Notes under the pieces: generated by a model
What the model was told of the DNA's origin: nothing
The model's input: only the letters and a program-made list of their open reading frames with translations
The model's database searches: none
Assembly (NCBI GenBank): GCA_025057015.1
Contig: JANWYG010000009.1
Span: 87,890 to 151,889, forward strand
Origin: Blastocatellia bacterium
GTDB lineage: Bacteria > Acidobacteriota > Blastocatellia > Chloracidobacteriales > JADJPF01
Direction of reading: 5' to 3'
Length of the DNA stretch: 64,000 bases
Program-made: the position numbers and the translations under genes
Shown here: piece after piece, positions 25,952-35,748 of the stretch
How the letters are laid out: every line of letters starts with the position of its first letter
Numbering within the stretch: position 1 is the first letter of the stretch

Positions 25952-28900
25952 CTACCACATACCCAACGGCTGGAAGTCCAACGAGTAGTTGAAAGTCTTC
26001 TTTACCTTGCCTTCAAGAAGTGAAGCACGCTGCTCATAATTCTGCCTATACTCATCACCTAACCTAGCAAGTAACTGTTTTTCATAGCGCAGTGCACGTT
26101 CATAGTAACCCTGCTTCTCAGAAGCTTCAGCCAGCAACCGCAGCAACGACACCTCATATTCCTCTAGCCTCGCAGCAGTAAGTTCACTCAAACTTGCCTC
26201 TAACCCTTTAACGGCCCGCACCTTCAACTCTTGCGGGTTTGTAAATATCGATTCTTTATCAGCCAGATAAAATGCAGCTTCTATAAGTCCGGCGGATAGA
26301 TTTGCCCTTATATGCTGCCACCTAGCAGGTTCTATCGTTAGACTATAACCTCGTTCAAAATGCGAAGAAGGATCCTCGCTCTTTATCTGCGCAAACAACT
26401 GCTGAGGAACATTTCCCTGCCGCCTCTGCAAATCTATCTTCAAAACAGTTATCAGCGGATCGATAGAGTGTTCAGACAACTCTTCTAAAATATGTAATGC
26501 CTCTTTCCATCTATCGATTCTTAGCTCTATTACTCTAATAAGCCCAGCAGTCTCAGCATCCACTTGCGGATACTCTGCCAGCACCTGCGTCAAAACCGCA
26601 TTTTTTGCGATACTAGGCGACATCTCTACAAATCTAGTAAGCAACATCAGAGCCGAAGTTCTATAGAAACTGTTCATATTTCCTGCTGCCAGAGCCTCTA
26701 TAAGCAGCCTGACTGCAGCTTGCATGTCCCCGCTTACTGCAAACAAGCGTGCTAACTCTAACCGATGTGACGCAGTATAGGCCACTACCTTTTCATACTC
26801 TGCAGCAAGATCTAGCCTACCAGCCTTAGCTGCCATCTCAGCAGCAGCCATCAACATCTCCTGCGGCTTGAAAGTACTGCTATCAACATAGCTGCCTTCA
26901 GTAGAGGCAATTGCAGCAAAGTAGTCAGCCAACTTATAGAGTAAATACTTGCTTGGATTACGAGCAGCTTCTGCCACCATCTCAACTGCCTTTAGGGCTC
27001 TATCTCTAGCACCCCCTGCTAGTTCCGCAGACACATAACCTACAAAGTAGGCCACTTCGAGCTTGCCATTAGCAAGTAAGCCAGCATAAACCCGTGCCAT
27101 CAAGTCATCGGCAGCTTCATTACTGACAAAGCTCTTCAGTAGCTTGCCAGCTTGCTGTGCCCTTTTAATCGAAGGCAGTTGACCTCGACGGCTCTGATAT
27201 AGACCGCAGTAGTGCTCTATTGCTCGCATAGCCTCAGACTTGCGGCCCGTAGCCAACAGAGCTCTTATACGCAACAGCTTCACCTCGTCAGGTAACACTT
27301 CCCGCCCAAGATAAGGCTTCTCGAGGCCATTAAGTATTCCAAAAGCATCAGCAGCACTACCCTTGTCCAAAAGTAGCTCCGCCAGTTTTAGCCTTAGAGT
27401 GAGCCACCTTGGAAGATTGGTCTCCCAATGACCTTGTGACAGGTCAATATATTCATTCTCAGCCAGTTCATACTCGCTTCCATAAACATTAAAAGCTACA
27501 TTTCGCGCTATCAAGAAGCCTCTAAAACCGGGGTTATAATCCGACACTACAACAGGAGTAAGCGCTACTAGTCGCTCCAGCAATACCCTTCGATCGCCTA
27601 GCTCGGCCTCTAACATAGCCGTAAGGAACTGCTCCAACCTATCCTTAGAAACTGCAGCAGCGGCATCAGCAAGTTTCGAGACAACGTCTCTATCTGTCTG
27701 AGCTATCAGTTTGATAGGTTCTACCAAGTCAGCTATAGGAGTAGCTGACGAAATGCTCTTGATAAGTCGCTCATTAACAGCAACAGCAGCTTCCTCTGCC
27801 AGTCCAAACTTGCTCATCAGCTTAAAATACTCCACAAGGGTTTTAGGCTCAGCCTCTCGGCAAGCCTCACTCCAAATTTGCTTTGCAGAATTTTTATTGC
27901 CCATCCGCCAATAAGCTTCCCCAAGTTCTAACTTCAAAGAAGGTGAGGAGGGCTCAAGCGCAAGAGCAAGTTTGAAATGTTCTACGGCACGCCCATACTC
28001 AGACGAAGACAAATAGAGACGAGCCAACTTAGCCTGCATTGAAGCATCTCTTGGTCGAGCTTCTATCTGCGCAAGTAAAAACTCACGCGAAGGACCGCGT
28101 CTGCCAGATTCTAGTAACCACCTGCCATAGAGATATGCAACCGCAAAGAAGTTGTAACCCTTAGCTGCACCACTACGTCCCTTAGCCGCAACAAGTTGGC
28201 CTATACGCACTGTGCCCAGCGCACGCTCGAATGTCTGCGCCGCTAGGTCAGAAAAGTCTCGCATCAGCAAAGCGACCTCACCAGTCCTAGATAACTGCCA
28301 TTCCTCTGACAGCGACACAGATGCTATAGCCTTGTAAGCTAAGTCCCTTTCTCCACGTCTTACCAGAAACCTTATAAGCTGTAGCTTAAAAGGGCTATAC
28401 TGTTCCACTAAAGCCTCAAGCTCGCTGCGATTGTTTAGCAGCAGTAACTCAAAATACCTAGCTATGTACTCATCATCAGTTGTGACTAGGTTTCCTACCA
28501 TAGAACGGTAGTAGTCTCTTAGTGCTGAGAGCTCACCTTCGGTATCATTTAGGTAACGACATAACACTGCTAACCGACGAGCATAGTCAAACTTCGTCCT
28601 ATAGAGATCTCGCTTGTACTCTCTCTGTAAAAGCTCCTTACATCGCTCAAATAAACCCAGATCGAAGTAGAAATCAGCACATGCTCTCAGCGCTAAATGA
28701 TACTCATCAGCCTTCTCAAGTGGTGCCCGAGCAAGCCGTCTAAGTAGTACCATCTCAACTATCCTTCCTATTCCACAGCGCTGAGCCAGTCTAAATAGCA
28801 CTTCCTCCCGCCGAATCGTCAGCTCGTCGGTAACTGAAGAGGGTAGGCTTGTCTCAATAAGTGACTCAAGCTGTTTGGCTTCCCCACCTCGTGCACTCTC

Positions 28901-31900
28901 AAATCGCAGTACTGCAATCGCATCAGGTATAGCCTCATCAATCTCAGCTAAGTTGCGTCTCACCTGTTCCTTATTCGCAGAGGTACTCAGGGCTGCTTCC
29001 GTCAATGAACGCAGTCGCCAGAGTTCTTTATAGAGTTCAATCAAACTTATACCTTTGTCAGCTAGCTCCTTTGCATAGTTACCTATTAAATAGCTCGTGA
29101 TGTATCCTTGTGAAAGAGCCTTCTCGTATGCCTTTATCTGTTCAAGGTAGTACTCCGATCGTGAAATGGTGCTGTAGCTGCGCAAAAAGTCCTTTGCAAC
29201 TACAACCTGAGTTTGTCGTGAAAGCTGTCTAACTTTCTGTGCAAGAAACAGATACGATTGGTTATTGCGAGCTATTTTGCTTAAGGTCTCCAGTTCAGCT
29301 AAGGCTTCACTAAACCGCCGCTGCTGCAGTAAACAGTCAGCATACGCCAAACGCAAATCCAGTCTTTGAGGTTCCTTAGAGAGTGCCCGAGCGTATTCAG
29401 TACCAGCAGTCGCCCAATCCTGCTCTTGCTCGTATATCTTCGCTAAAATGAGATTCCATCTATAGTTTCTCGGTGACTCTGTACAAGCACGCAAGTAGTA
29501 ACCTTTCAATTGCTGCAGATGACCATGCCGTTTGGCATAAGCAAAAGCATCTCCCAAAATAGCATCATTGTTAGGATCAGCGTTTAACAATGCTATATAA
29601 CTCTGTACTATCGCTTCAGAGTCTCCTAGAGCCAGATACTTGCTCAGCATAAGGTTTCTTATAGAGTAAAGAGTGCTGCGTAGCTTATCCTCGTCATCTA
29701 TCGATGTAGTAGCGTGCCTGATTAGCTCTTCTTCTAGTTGCTTAAGCTCAGGTAACTTTTTCTGCTTAACCAAGCTTTCTGCAAGTCGCGAGTAAACCAC
29801 CTCATTGAGCGGGCTTCTTGCGTACAGTAATCGCAGAGTCTCTTCCTCTTGCGCTAGTTTCGAGTCAAGTGCCTGATAAGTAGCCAGTTCTAATCCCAGT
29901 TCGTATTGAAACTTGCCCACAGCACGATCTACAGACTTCGCAAGCAGATCAAGCACTTTTGCTCGCTCATTCATCCGCCAAAAAAACCGCACAGCAGACC
30001 TAATAAGGCCATAGTTGGTAGGATATTCAGCTAGCAGGCTTTCATACTGAGCTTCAGCTTGTTTTGCCAAGCCTTTCTGCTCATATGCGTTAGCAAGGTA
30101 TATCCCATAAGCAAGACGCGGTAACCCTTTTGGTGAAACTGCCACCAATCGCTCTAGAACTCGTACTTCATCTTCAACTAGACCCTCGCGAGAAAAAAAC
30201 CTCCTAGCAAGATCCAGAAACTCTACGTCACTACTAGTTTGAACATACTTTCGAAAGAAAGAGGCAGAGGCAATTATATCTATTTCACCAAGTAGTAGAG
30301 CATAATTTAAAAGTAATCTGCAGAATTTCTTGCTATCATTTTGGAAATTTTTTAAGCTACTTTCTACCGTAGAATCGATCAAATTACGAAGCTGTTTACT
30401 TTTCTGAGCAAGTACCTGCAAGCGGTCTCTACCGCTGCCATACGAGCTTTCAGCAAGAGCATTTACATACTCAGCCACAGCGCGAGCATAATCTCTTTTG
30501 CCTTCATAAATCGCACCTGCTTGAAAGGCGTACAGATAGGGCTGCTTTGTCTGCTGACGCAGTTGTCCTATTACCTGCAAGGCTTCATCATAGTGATAGT
30601 AATCCCAATAAATGCTGGCAACGGTCAGATACATATCTGCATCGCCCTTGCCAAGAGCTAATAGAGAGTTCCAATATTGCCTAGCGCTGTCGAAATCGCC
30701 TAGCTCTGCATAAATCTCACCAATAGCCGTCTTCAGAGCCTCATCTGCAGGATAGATTTCAGACAAACTCTTCTTTACCTCTATAGCCTCTTCAAGCATC
30801 TTAGAATCTCTTTGACCAAGCGACCTGAGTAGTATAGCTAGATCATTGGCATACTCTTTATTCCCAGGATATGACGCAACAAGTTTACGGTAGGAAGCTA
30901 CAGCAGATTCAAAGTCAGAAAGCCACATAGAGGCATCCGCGACAAACTTCTCATAAGCAAATGCTGTTGGACTATCTCCTGTAACTTTCAACCTCGCCTT
31001 TTCCCTATAAGAAGCAATCTCGCCAGACCTTGCCAGCATTTCTAAACATTCTTGTTTAGTGCCATTAAAATAGTATCTAAAGACTAATTCGCGATATTTC
31101 GGATTACTTTCACCAAACTTTCTATAGTACTTCAGTAGACCTTTTAGAAAAGACTTGTTTGCTGGAAATCGTTCGTTTGCAAGAGTGTACAGCCGTAGAT
31201 AGAGTTCACGATCAGCACTTTCCTGATCGTTTAATTCGACGACCTTCTCTAAATAATCCTGCAAGTCGGCCTCATCGAGAAGTCTAGCTAGCTGCTGCGA
31301 AATTTCTAGAAACTCTTTATACCGCTGCTGTCGAATATACCAACGCGCAAGCCTCGCTTGCCAAGATTTATCCTGCCCCAAAGCCCTAAGCGCAGCATTA
31401 TAGACTTCCAGCTGCTCTTCTATCAGGCCCTGTTCTGACAGCCAAGCAAGAAACTTCTCGTATAAACCTTCCTCATTAGGATGCTTCTTTATCTGCGACC
31501 AGTAAAACTGCAGTACCTTCTGAGGCTCTTCGTTCGCAACAAGCACACCAACGTATTTCTCAAAGACTTGTTGATAAGTGACCTTAGTACCAAGGCTCGT
31601 AGCAAGTACCAAATCGAGATTGACCTCAGTCGGTCTATAAGCACGTTCGATATATTCTGCATAGCTAGAATCATAACTAGCTCCGTCGGCCGCAGATTCC
31701 TGTTGGACAGAGTTATAATCTTCGTAGGTAACTTCTCCAAACTGGGTAAGCGATAGATATGTCAGGCTCGGATTCAGTAAGCGGCTGGTTTTATCAGCAT
31801 ACTCTTTTTCAACTCTTATGAGCGGTCTACCACGTTTACTTAGCAGATCCAGTAGTTGCTCATAAAGACTATAAGCTTTGTCCTTCTGTCCGAGTTTGAC

Positions 31901-33388
31901 ATAAACATCTGCTACCTTGCTAAGAGCGCTAGCAAAGTAAGGCGAGCGGCGAGCATCAAGAGAGAGCATCTCAGCTACTAGCTTATCTAACAGCACTTCT
32001 TGGCCTGTTTCGGCCAATACCTCACACATTTTCGCATACATTGCAGGAAGGACCGTAGAGTCAGGTTTTTCTTTCCTATAAGCTTCGAGGAGGTAGTAAG
32101 CCAGAGCCCTGTTAAAGTGCAGATCGGCTGCTCTATCTAATTTACCATACTCACGCTGCAAGTTTACGTCGGCAAGTATCAAAGAAAGTATGCCGCCAAG
32201 TGCTCCCGGTGTACGTTCACTACGAGCTATGTCTTCATAAATTCCTATGTTGCCTGACGACAAAATGCTACGCTCGTAACGGCCATCTGCTAAAGTGACA
32301 AACAAACGATAAAGTATCTCAGCAAGTTGTGTGCTACCTTGCTTGAGCCCACCTGTTATGTACAAAGTGTAGAAATAACGCGAGGCTTTGTCTGTACGGC
32401 CTGCTGCAAGCATTAGCTGTGCAAGCGTCAAAAGCTCGTCTTGCGTCCAGTTTGATTGACGCGCGCTTTCGAGCCTTTCTATGACTTTCATAGAGTTATA
32501 GCGATCGACTCGATAGTACCAAAGATGGAAAAGGCGCATCGCCAAGCGAAAATCGGCCGGATTGTTAAAGAAGCTGCGCTCAAGCTCCAGCCTATAGGCT
32601 CTTAGCCTGTTGTTAGCGCTTAGAAACTCGTAGAACTCGTAGCTTAAATCAGACGACCAGAAGACATCGAAATGGTCTATGAGAAACTTCTCTGCATCAT
32701 CAATTCTGTCAGTAAGCTTTAGCAACTCAAAATTCTTGCGGACAAAGTACTCTCTATGCTGAGGATATTTCTGCTCATACTGAGCTAAAAAAGGTGGTAT
32801 ACGGTCATACAGCTCATTTCCCTGCAGGTACTCAATCAAGCGCTCGAAGAGGTCAAACTCGCTTTCGGTAAATACAGTTTCCCGTGGATCAAAGTAGACC
32901 TCGAGTGAATGTTGTTGAGCGAGCTGCAGTAACTCTGCAAACAGGGAAGAGCGTTCTTCTATAGGCACCTGCCCGATCAATCTCTTTAACACCCTGACTT
33001 CATCTGCATACTGCGCCCTTGAGTGATAAAACTCTGCAAGCTTTCTGAGCATCTCCGGCGAAGGAGAAGTTTCGACAAGTTTATTCATCTCTGCTTCTGC
33101 TCGAGCAAAATCTTTTATCTCAACGAGCTTATCAACAAGAGCCAGCCTGAGAGAAACATTTTCAGGATATTTTGCTAACAACTGGCTAACTTGATCGACA
33201 GTTTGCAGCGCAGGCCTAGGCATTCGTGCTAGAACACCAAAAAACTCAACCTCAGCGTAGAGAGCCTTATCTAGCTCCATATCAACCGATGAAGGCGAAC
33301 TGACCGCAAGCTTTGCCCGCGTGCTATGTTCAACTTGTAAGACTAGAACTATAGACACGCACAAAAAGACAAATAATCTGCTTTTCAT
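25952..33388 (-). CDS. Giant exported TPR-repeat protein, 2478 residues
   Basis: A signal peptide (LFVFLCVSIVLVLQV) is followed by an almost continuous TPR/HAT-like alpha solenoid to near the C-terminus. Recognisable units include YLTVASIYWDYYHYDEALQV, AKIYEQEQDWATAGTEYARA and AKLARLYLSSSEYGRAVEHF. There is no catalytic motif or second membrane helix. Such solenoids act as scaffolds for protein assemblies, here in the periplasm or outside. Its start overlaps the stop of the VIT/VWA gene by 4 bp, so the products are likely made in fixed ratio and may form a complex. Confidence 0.88.
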   Translation of the reverse strand: MKSRLFVFLCVSIVLVLQVEHSTRAKLAVSSPSSVDMELDKALYAEVEFFGVLARMPRPALQTVDQVSQLLAKYPENVSLRLALVDKLVEIKDFARAEAEMNKLVETSPSPEMLRKLAEFYHSRAQYADEVRVLKRLIGQVPIEERSSLFAELLQLAQQHSLEVYFDPRETVFTESEFDLFERLIEYLQGNELYDRIPPFLAQYEQKYPQHREYFVRKNFELLKLTDRIDDAEKFLIDHFDVFWSSDLSYEFYEFLSANNRLRAYRLELERSFFNNPADFRLAMRLFHLWYYRVDRYNSMKVIERLESARQSNWTQDELLTLAQLMLAAGRTDKASRYFYTLYITGGLKQGSTQLAEILYRLFVTLADGRYERSILSSGNIGIYEDIARSERTPGALGGILSLILADVNLQREYGKLDRAADLHFNRALAYYLLEAYRKEKPDSTVLPAMYAKMCEVLAETGQEVLLDKLVAEMLSLDARRSPYFASALSKVADVYVKLGQKDKAYSLYEQLLDLLSKRGRPLIRVEKEYADKTSRLLNPSLTYLSLTQFGEVTYEDYNSVQQESAADGASYDSSYAEYIERAYRPTEVNLDLVLATSLGTKVTYQQVFEKYVGVLVANEEPQKVLQFYWSQIKKHPNEEGLYEKFLAWLSEQGLIEEQLEVYNAALRALGQDKSWQARLARWYIRQQRYKEFLEISQQLARLLDEADLQDYLEKVVELNDQESADRELYLRLYTLANERFPANKSFLKGLLKYYRKFGESNPKYRELVFRYYFNGTKQECLEMLARSGEIASYREKARLKVTGDSPTAFAYEKFVADASMWLSDFESAVASYRKLVASYPGNKEYANDLAILLRSLGQRDSKMLEEAIEVKKSLSEIYPADEALKTAIGEIYAELGDFDSARQYWNSLLALGKGDADMYLTVASIYWDYYHYDEALQVIGQLRQQTKQPYLYAFQAGAIYEGKRDYARAVAEYVNALAESSYGSGRDRLQVLAQKSKQLRNLIDSTVESSLKNFQNDSKKFCRLLLNYALLLGEIDIIASASFFRKYVQTSSDVEFLDLARRFFSREGLVEDEVRVLERLVAVSPKGLPRLAYGIYLANAYEQKGLAKQAEAQYESLLAEYPTNYGLIRSAVRFFWRMNERAKVLDLLAKSVDRAVGKFQYELGLELATYQALDSKLAQEEETLRLLYARSPLNEVVYSRLAESLVKQKKLPELKQLEEELIRHATTSIDDEDKLRSTLYSIRNLMLSKYLALGDSEAIVQSYIALLNADPNNDAILGDAFAYAKRHGHLQQLKGYYLRACTESPRNYRWNLILAKIYEQEQDWATAGTEYARALSKEPQRLDLRLAYADCLLQQRRFSEALAELETLSKIARNNQSYLFLAQKVRQLSRQTQVVVAKDFLRSYSTISRSEYYLEQIKAYEKALSQGYITSYLIGNYAKELADKGISLIELYKELWRLRSLTEAALSTSANKEQVRRNLAEIDEAIPDAIAVLRFESARGGEAKQLESLIETSLPSSVTDELTIRREEVLFRLAQRCGIGRIVEMVLLRRLARAPLEKADEYHLALRACADFYFDLGLFERCKELLQREYKRDLYRTKFDYARRLAVLCRYLNDTEGELSALRDYYRSMVGNLVTTDDEYIARYFELLLLNNRSELEALVEQYSPFKLQLIRFLVRRGERDLAYKAIASVSLSEEWQLSRTGEVALLMRDFSDLAAQTFERALGTVRIGQLVAAKGRSGAAKGYNFFAVAYLYGRWLLESGRRGPSREFLLAQIEARPRDASMQAKLARLYLSSSEYGRAVEHFKLALALEPSSPSLKLELGEAYWRMGNKNSAKQIWSEACREAEPKTLVEYFKLMSKFGLAEEAAVAVNERLIKSISSATPIADLVEPIKLIAQTDRDVVSKLADAAAAVSKDRLEQFLTAMLEAELGDRRVLLERLVALTPVVVSDYNPGFRGFLIARNVAFNVYGSEYELAENEYIDLSQGHWETNLPRWLTLRLKLAELLLDKGSAADAFGILNGLEKPYLGREVLPDEVKLLRIRALLATGRKSEAMRAIEHYCGLYQSRRGQLPSIKRAQQAGKLLKSFVSNEAADDLMARVYAGLLANGKLEVAYFVGYVSAELAGGARDRALKAVEMVAEAARNPSKYLLYKLADYFAAIASTEGSYVDSSTFKPQEMLMAAAEMAAKAGRLDLAAEYEKVVAYTASHRLELARLFAVSGDMQAAVRLLIEALAAGNMNSFYRTSALMLLTRFVEMSPSIAKNAVLTQVLAEYPQVDAETAGLIRVIELRIDRWKEALHILEELSEHSIDPLITVLKIDLQRRQGNVPQQLFAQIKSEDPSSHFERGYSLTIEPARWQHIRANLSAGLIEAAFYLADKESIFTNPQELKVRAVKGLEASLSELTAARLEEYEVSLLRLLAEASEKQGYYERALRYEKQLLARLGDEYRQNYEQRASLLEGKVKKTFNYSLDFQPLGMW

Positions 33389-35748
33389 AAGCTCGCCCCT
33401 ATGATTTCTACCTCTATTTCTACTTGAGAGTTATTGTGGGCAAAATCTTCTGCACAGACCAAGAGAAAGTATTTACCGGCAGGTATGTCGCTAGGAATTC
33501 TGATACTACCGACAGAAAGCTTTTCCTGCGGCGACCATTGCAGGCGCACCGGCTGCGCACCATAAAATCTAGCCGTCAAAAGTGCAGTATCTGGATCAGC
33601 ATCAACCTTTATTTGCAACTGCTCGCCTGGCTTCAGCATGCTTCGTTCGACAAAGGCTTTAAGCCGTGGCGGATGGCTATCGATTACGAAGTTCTTCTCC
33701 TCTTCATAACCTCGGCCACTGCGGTCCGTCAGTATAAGCCTACACTTATACATCCCGTCAGGTATATTCTTGGGAGCTAGGAAACGACCCTGCCAGACAC
33801 CCTCTGAAGCTAGATAAGTAAGCGGCAACACCAGTCCAAAAGGAAGAACAGCGGTAATAGCTACCACTGACGGATCAGCCTTTATCCGTATTACTGGATC
33901 TCCCGGTTGGATGATTCGCGGTCGTAACAGCGACCGCGGTGCAGCTATAAAAGCAGTGTAAGGAGTAACAAACTTGTACTTTTGCGAAAGCCTAATGATT
34001 TCCTCTATTAGATCGGCACGCTCACCTTCAAGATCTATTTTACGTAGCAAGGCATCGACCCGCGCACGTGCCCATAAACGCGGTAGGTGGTCGTGAGTAG
34101 TATCTAGCTCAGGCAACAGAATCTCACGAGTAACATCTACCTTACTTCCTCCATACATTCCGGAAATCTTAATCTGTTCAGTAGCGGGATTTTTGTACCT
34201 ACCTACTATAGAAAAGCTAGACCCATCGAAAACAACCGCATTTGAGTCGTAATAGACATCATAAAGATTACTACTTGCCTCAAACTTAGGAGCATTTAGT
34301 GCCGACTGTCCTATCTTGTCAAAAAACAAGCTCAAAGCAAGAGACAGCTCTTCTGTTTCTCGATATTGTACATAATACCCTTGGCACTTTTTGACCAGCT
34401 CTTCTAGAAGAGTTTGCTGCACATCGCCACCTATGCCAAAAGCATAAAGTTTTAATTTCAGCTTGCGCTGCGCTGCTGCCGCTTCAAACTCAGTTGCTAT
34501 CGGCTTGATTGAAAGTTCATCCAGCGTAGGATTAGCATCCGTAATTAGAATGATGCTAGCGTCCGACTTTAGCTGATTAATAGCAGCTCGCAAAGCAGCA
34601 ACTATCGACGTACCATTCCCCAGAGGAGTTTCGCGTACGAAGGAAAGAGCAGCATCTACATTCTCAGCCGTAGCTGCCACGGCAGATACTGAAAACGACT
34701 TAGCCACTTCATTAAAAAGTATTACATTGAAAGTGTCCTGTGGGCGCAGCTTGTGCAGGAAAGCTTCCACGGCTTCATACGCACGAATTATCTTCTCGCC
34801 ATGCATAGACAGCGACGTATCAAGCAAGACAATTATTTGTCGCGGAGGCAAACTATCAGCAGTACCAGCCAAACGTTGAACTGCTGACTTTCCCGATAGG
34901 TTATATATAACAGTAGCTTGAAAGTAGCCTTCGGGCTGGCGATCTATTCGCGTCGGATCGCGCAAATCATAAGCGGTTATTCGCTGCGGTGAGCGATAAG
35001 CTGCAAAACTTACATCAGAACGCTCTACTTTGATAGCATATCTAAAAGACAGATCTTCATCTAAGTAGACATCCTGAGCTGAATACTCGGCTACAAACTC
35101 GCTATCACTTATGGTCGTTATTTTCAAAGGATATCTCCTGGAAGATTCAATTAACTCGATCGGAAGATCATTGAGTACCCGTGCACGAAAAGAAAATTCT
35201 TTGACGCGCTGTTGTCGTCCTCCAGAAGGCTTGCAAGGAAAGCTAAATCCTACGGTTAGGCTGTCTACTGGCAGCATTTCGGTATACTCTAATTCGAGTC
35301 GCTTCGTACCATATCCTGGAATAGGAGCTACTTTCACGTTGAATGCCGTAGCGGTACCTTGCTCATCATCTTGCGTAAGTAGTCCTGGATCTATGCGTGG
35401 GCTTTTTATCTGCGCATATACTTCTTCTGCGCGAGCCTTTTCCATCACTACCGCAGGCAGTCGCACGAGCCCGTCCCAAACGGCAAAGTCAGCTACCGTA
35501 GCTCTTGGTGGCAAGTCAAACAGATATTTTCCTTCGAGCGTACGCCCGACATGGCTTGCAAACACTTGTGTAACAGTAACATAGGCATGCTGATTATCTA
35601 TTTTTGCCTCCACTACCATCTTATCAAGCGAAAGCACCGAGTCATCAGGTCTACCGATGTCAGTAGCTATCAATATTCCTGAATCCGTTCTAGCTACAGC
35701 GGTGAAGTAAACCAACGCAGCAGTAAATAACAAGGCACTTCTTTTCAT
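33385..35748 (-). CDS. Exported VIT/VWA-domain protein
   Basis: A signal peptide (SALLFTAALVYFTAVA) precedes a VIT domain (about residues 40-170, with VTQVFASHVGRTLEGKYLF and a segment near DDEQGTATAF). A von Willebrand A domain follows (about residues 305-475) with an intact metal-binding MIDAS (LLDTSLSMHG) and ILITDANP. The last 150 residues are Ig-like (MLKPGEQLQIKVDADPD). VIT/VWA proteins mediate divalent-cation-dependent protein contacts in secreted complexes. It overlaps neighbours by 4 bp on both sides: the propeller gene upstream and the giant TPR gene downstream. Confidence 0.9.
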   Translation of the reverse strand: MKRSALLFTAALVYFTAVARTDSGILIATDIGRPDDSVLSLDKMVVEAKIDNQHAYVTVTQVFASHVGRTLEGKYLFDLPPRATVADFAVWDGLVRLPAVVMEKARAEEVYAQIKSPRIDPGLLTQDDEQGTATAFNVKVAPIPGYGTKRLELEYTEMLPVDSLTVGFSFPCKPSGGRQQRVKEFSFRARVLNDLPIELIESSRRYPLKITTISDSEFVAEYSAQDVYLDEDLSFRYAIKVERSDVSFAAYRSPQRITAYDLRDPTRIDRQPEGYFQATVIYNLSGKSAVQRLAGTADSLPPRQIIVLLDTSLSMHGEKIIRAYEAVEAFLHKLRPQDTFNVILFNEVAKSFSVSAVAATAENVDAALSFVRETPLGNGTSIVAALRAAINQLKSDASIILITDANPTLDELSIKPIATEFEAAAAQRKLKLKLYAFGIGGDVQQTLLEELVKKCQGYYVQYRETEELSLALSLFFDKIGQSALNAPKFEASSNLYDVYYDSNAVVFDGSSFSIVGRYKNPATEQIKISGMYGGSKVDVTREILLPELDTTHDHLPRLWARARVDALLRKIDLEGERADLIEEIIRLSQKYKFVTPYTAFIAAPRSLLRPRIIQPGDPVIRIKADPSVVAITAVLPFGLVLPLTYLASEGVWQGRFLAPKNIPDGMYKCRLILTDRSGRGYEEEKNFVIDSHPPRLKAFVERSMLKPGEQLQIKVDADPDTALLTARFYGAQPVRLQWSPQEKLSVGSIRIPSDIPAGKYFLLVCAEDFAHNNSQVEIEVEIIGASL

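Noticed and set aside
35111..35584. 157-codon frame antisense to the VIT/VWA gene
   Set aside because: Low-complexity translation without a start site; the VIT/VWA frame is fully convincing.
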